This document shows, in pieces, positions 63,998-64,000 of a DNA stretch of 64,000 bases. The stretch comes from Novosphingobium sp. ST904 (GTDB taxonomy: Bacteria; Pseudomonadota; Alphaproteobacteria; Sphingomonadales; Sphingomonadaceae), in the NCBI RefSeq assembly GCF_001298105.1, contig NZ_LGJH01000160.1:1-64000 (forward strand). The letters run 5' to 3'. A model generated the notes under the pieces. It searched no databases. It worked only from the letters and a program-made list of their open reading frames with translations, and had not been told where the DNA came from. Positions within the stretch are counted from its first letter, which is position 1. Each line of letters begins with the position of its first letter. The position numbers and the translations under genes are program-made.

Positions 63998-64000
63998 AGC

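Overview
The window is high-GC DNA from an alphaproteobacterium, most probably a sphingomonad (Novosphingobium/Sphingobium type). The evidence is three TonB-dependent receptors (two of them complete), two Rieske oxygenases beside acyl-CoA catabolic genes, an ApaG-MetZ pair, a TlyA-TspO-UbiK-RecO-LeuB run, and frequent ATGA, TTGA and TGATG start/stop overlaps. No insertion sequence, integrase, phage module, rRNA or CRISPR array was seen. One tRNA, tRNA-Gln(TTG), lies at 20230-20304.

Layout. 0.1-4.7 kb: enoyl-CoA hydratase, nitronate monooxygenase, HtpX protease and a Rieske oxygenase with an operator-like palindrome in its leader. 4.7-16.8 kb is mainly housekeeping: LysR regulator, ApaG, MetZ, a lipid-linked mannosylation module (GT39 enzyme, GT2-GtrA fusion, YjdF-like protein), LeuB, RecO, UbiK, TspO, TlyA, a lipoprotein, an 18-codon micro-ORF with an exceptional ribosome binding site, and IlvE. 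16.8-20.3 kb: a TetR-controlled Rieske oxygenase with a coupled small protein, a YghU-like glutathione transferase and the tRNA. 20.6-38.2 kb: a siderophore receptor followed by two complete sets of RND efflux genes, each with its own two-component system. 38.2-45.8 kb: a surface-glycan locus with two GT4 glycosyltransferases, a Wzx-type flippase, a TagF-like glycerophosphotransferase, a GH43-like propeller protein, a polytopic membrane protein and a DUF2334 deacetylase. 45.7-50.4 kb: a FecI/FecR/TonB-receptor signalling operon preceded by a small outer-membrane protein. 50.4-51.6 kb: a secreted endonuclease/exonuclease/phosphatase-family enzyme behind a structured, cobalamin-riboswitch-like leader. 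51.7-60.5 kb: a TonB receptor, an AraC regulator and a minus-strand catabolic set (class III CoA-transferase, MFS transporter, SnoaL-like protein, MaoC-like hydratase). 60.7-64 kb: SDR dehydrogenase, HD phosphohydrolase and a ClC channel.

How the parts work together. The SDR, MaoC-like hydratase, CoA-transferase, enoyl-CoA hydratase and Rieske proteins fit side-chain or ring degradation of a CoA-linked hydrophobic substrate, with MFS and TonB proteins for uptake. The two RND sets with CusRS/CzcRS-like sensors fit metal or toxic-compound efflux.

A caution about the reading frames. Seven genes between about 25.3 and 53.7 kb are interrupted by one-base indels, about 14 in total and almost all of them apparent single G/C losses. 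Every one of these genes becomes full length when the lost bases are restored. The flanking 0-25 kb and 54-64 kb show none. I annotate these as frameshifted genes. Local sequencing error is at least as likely as real decay.
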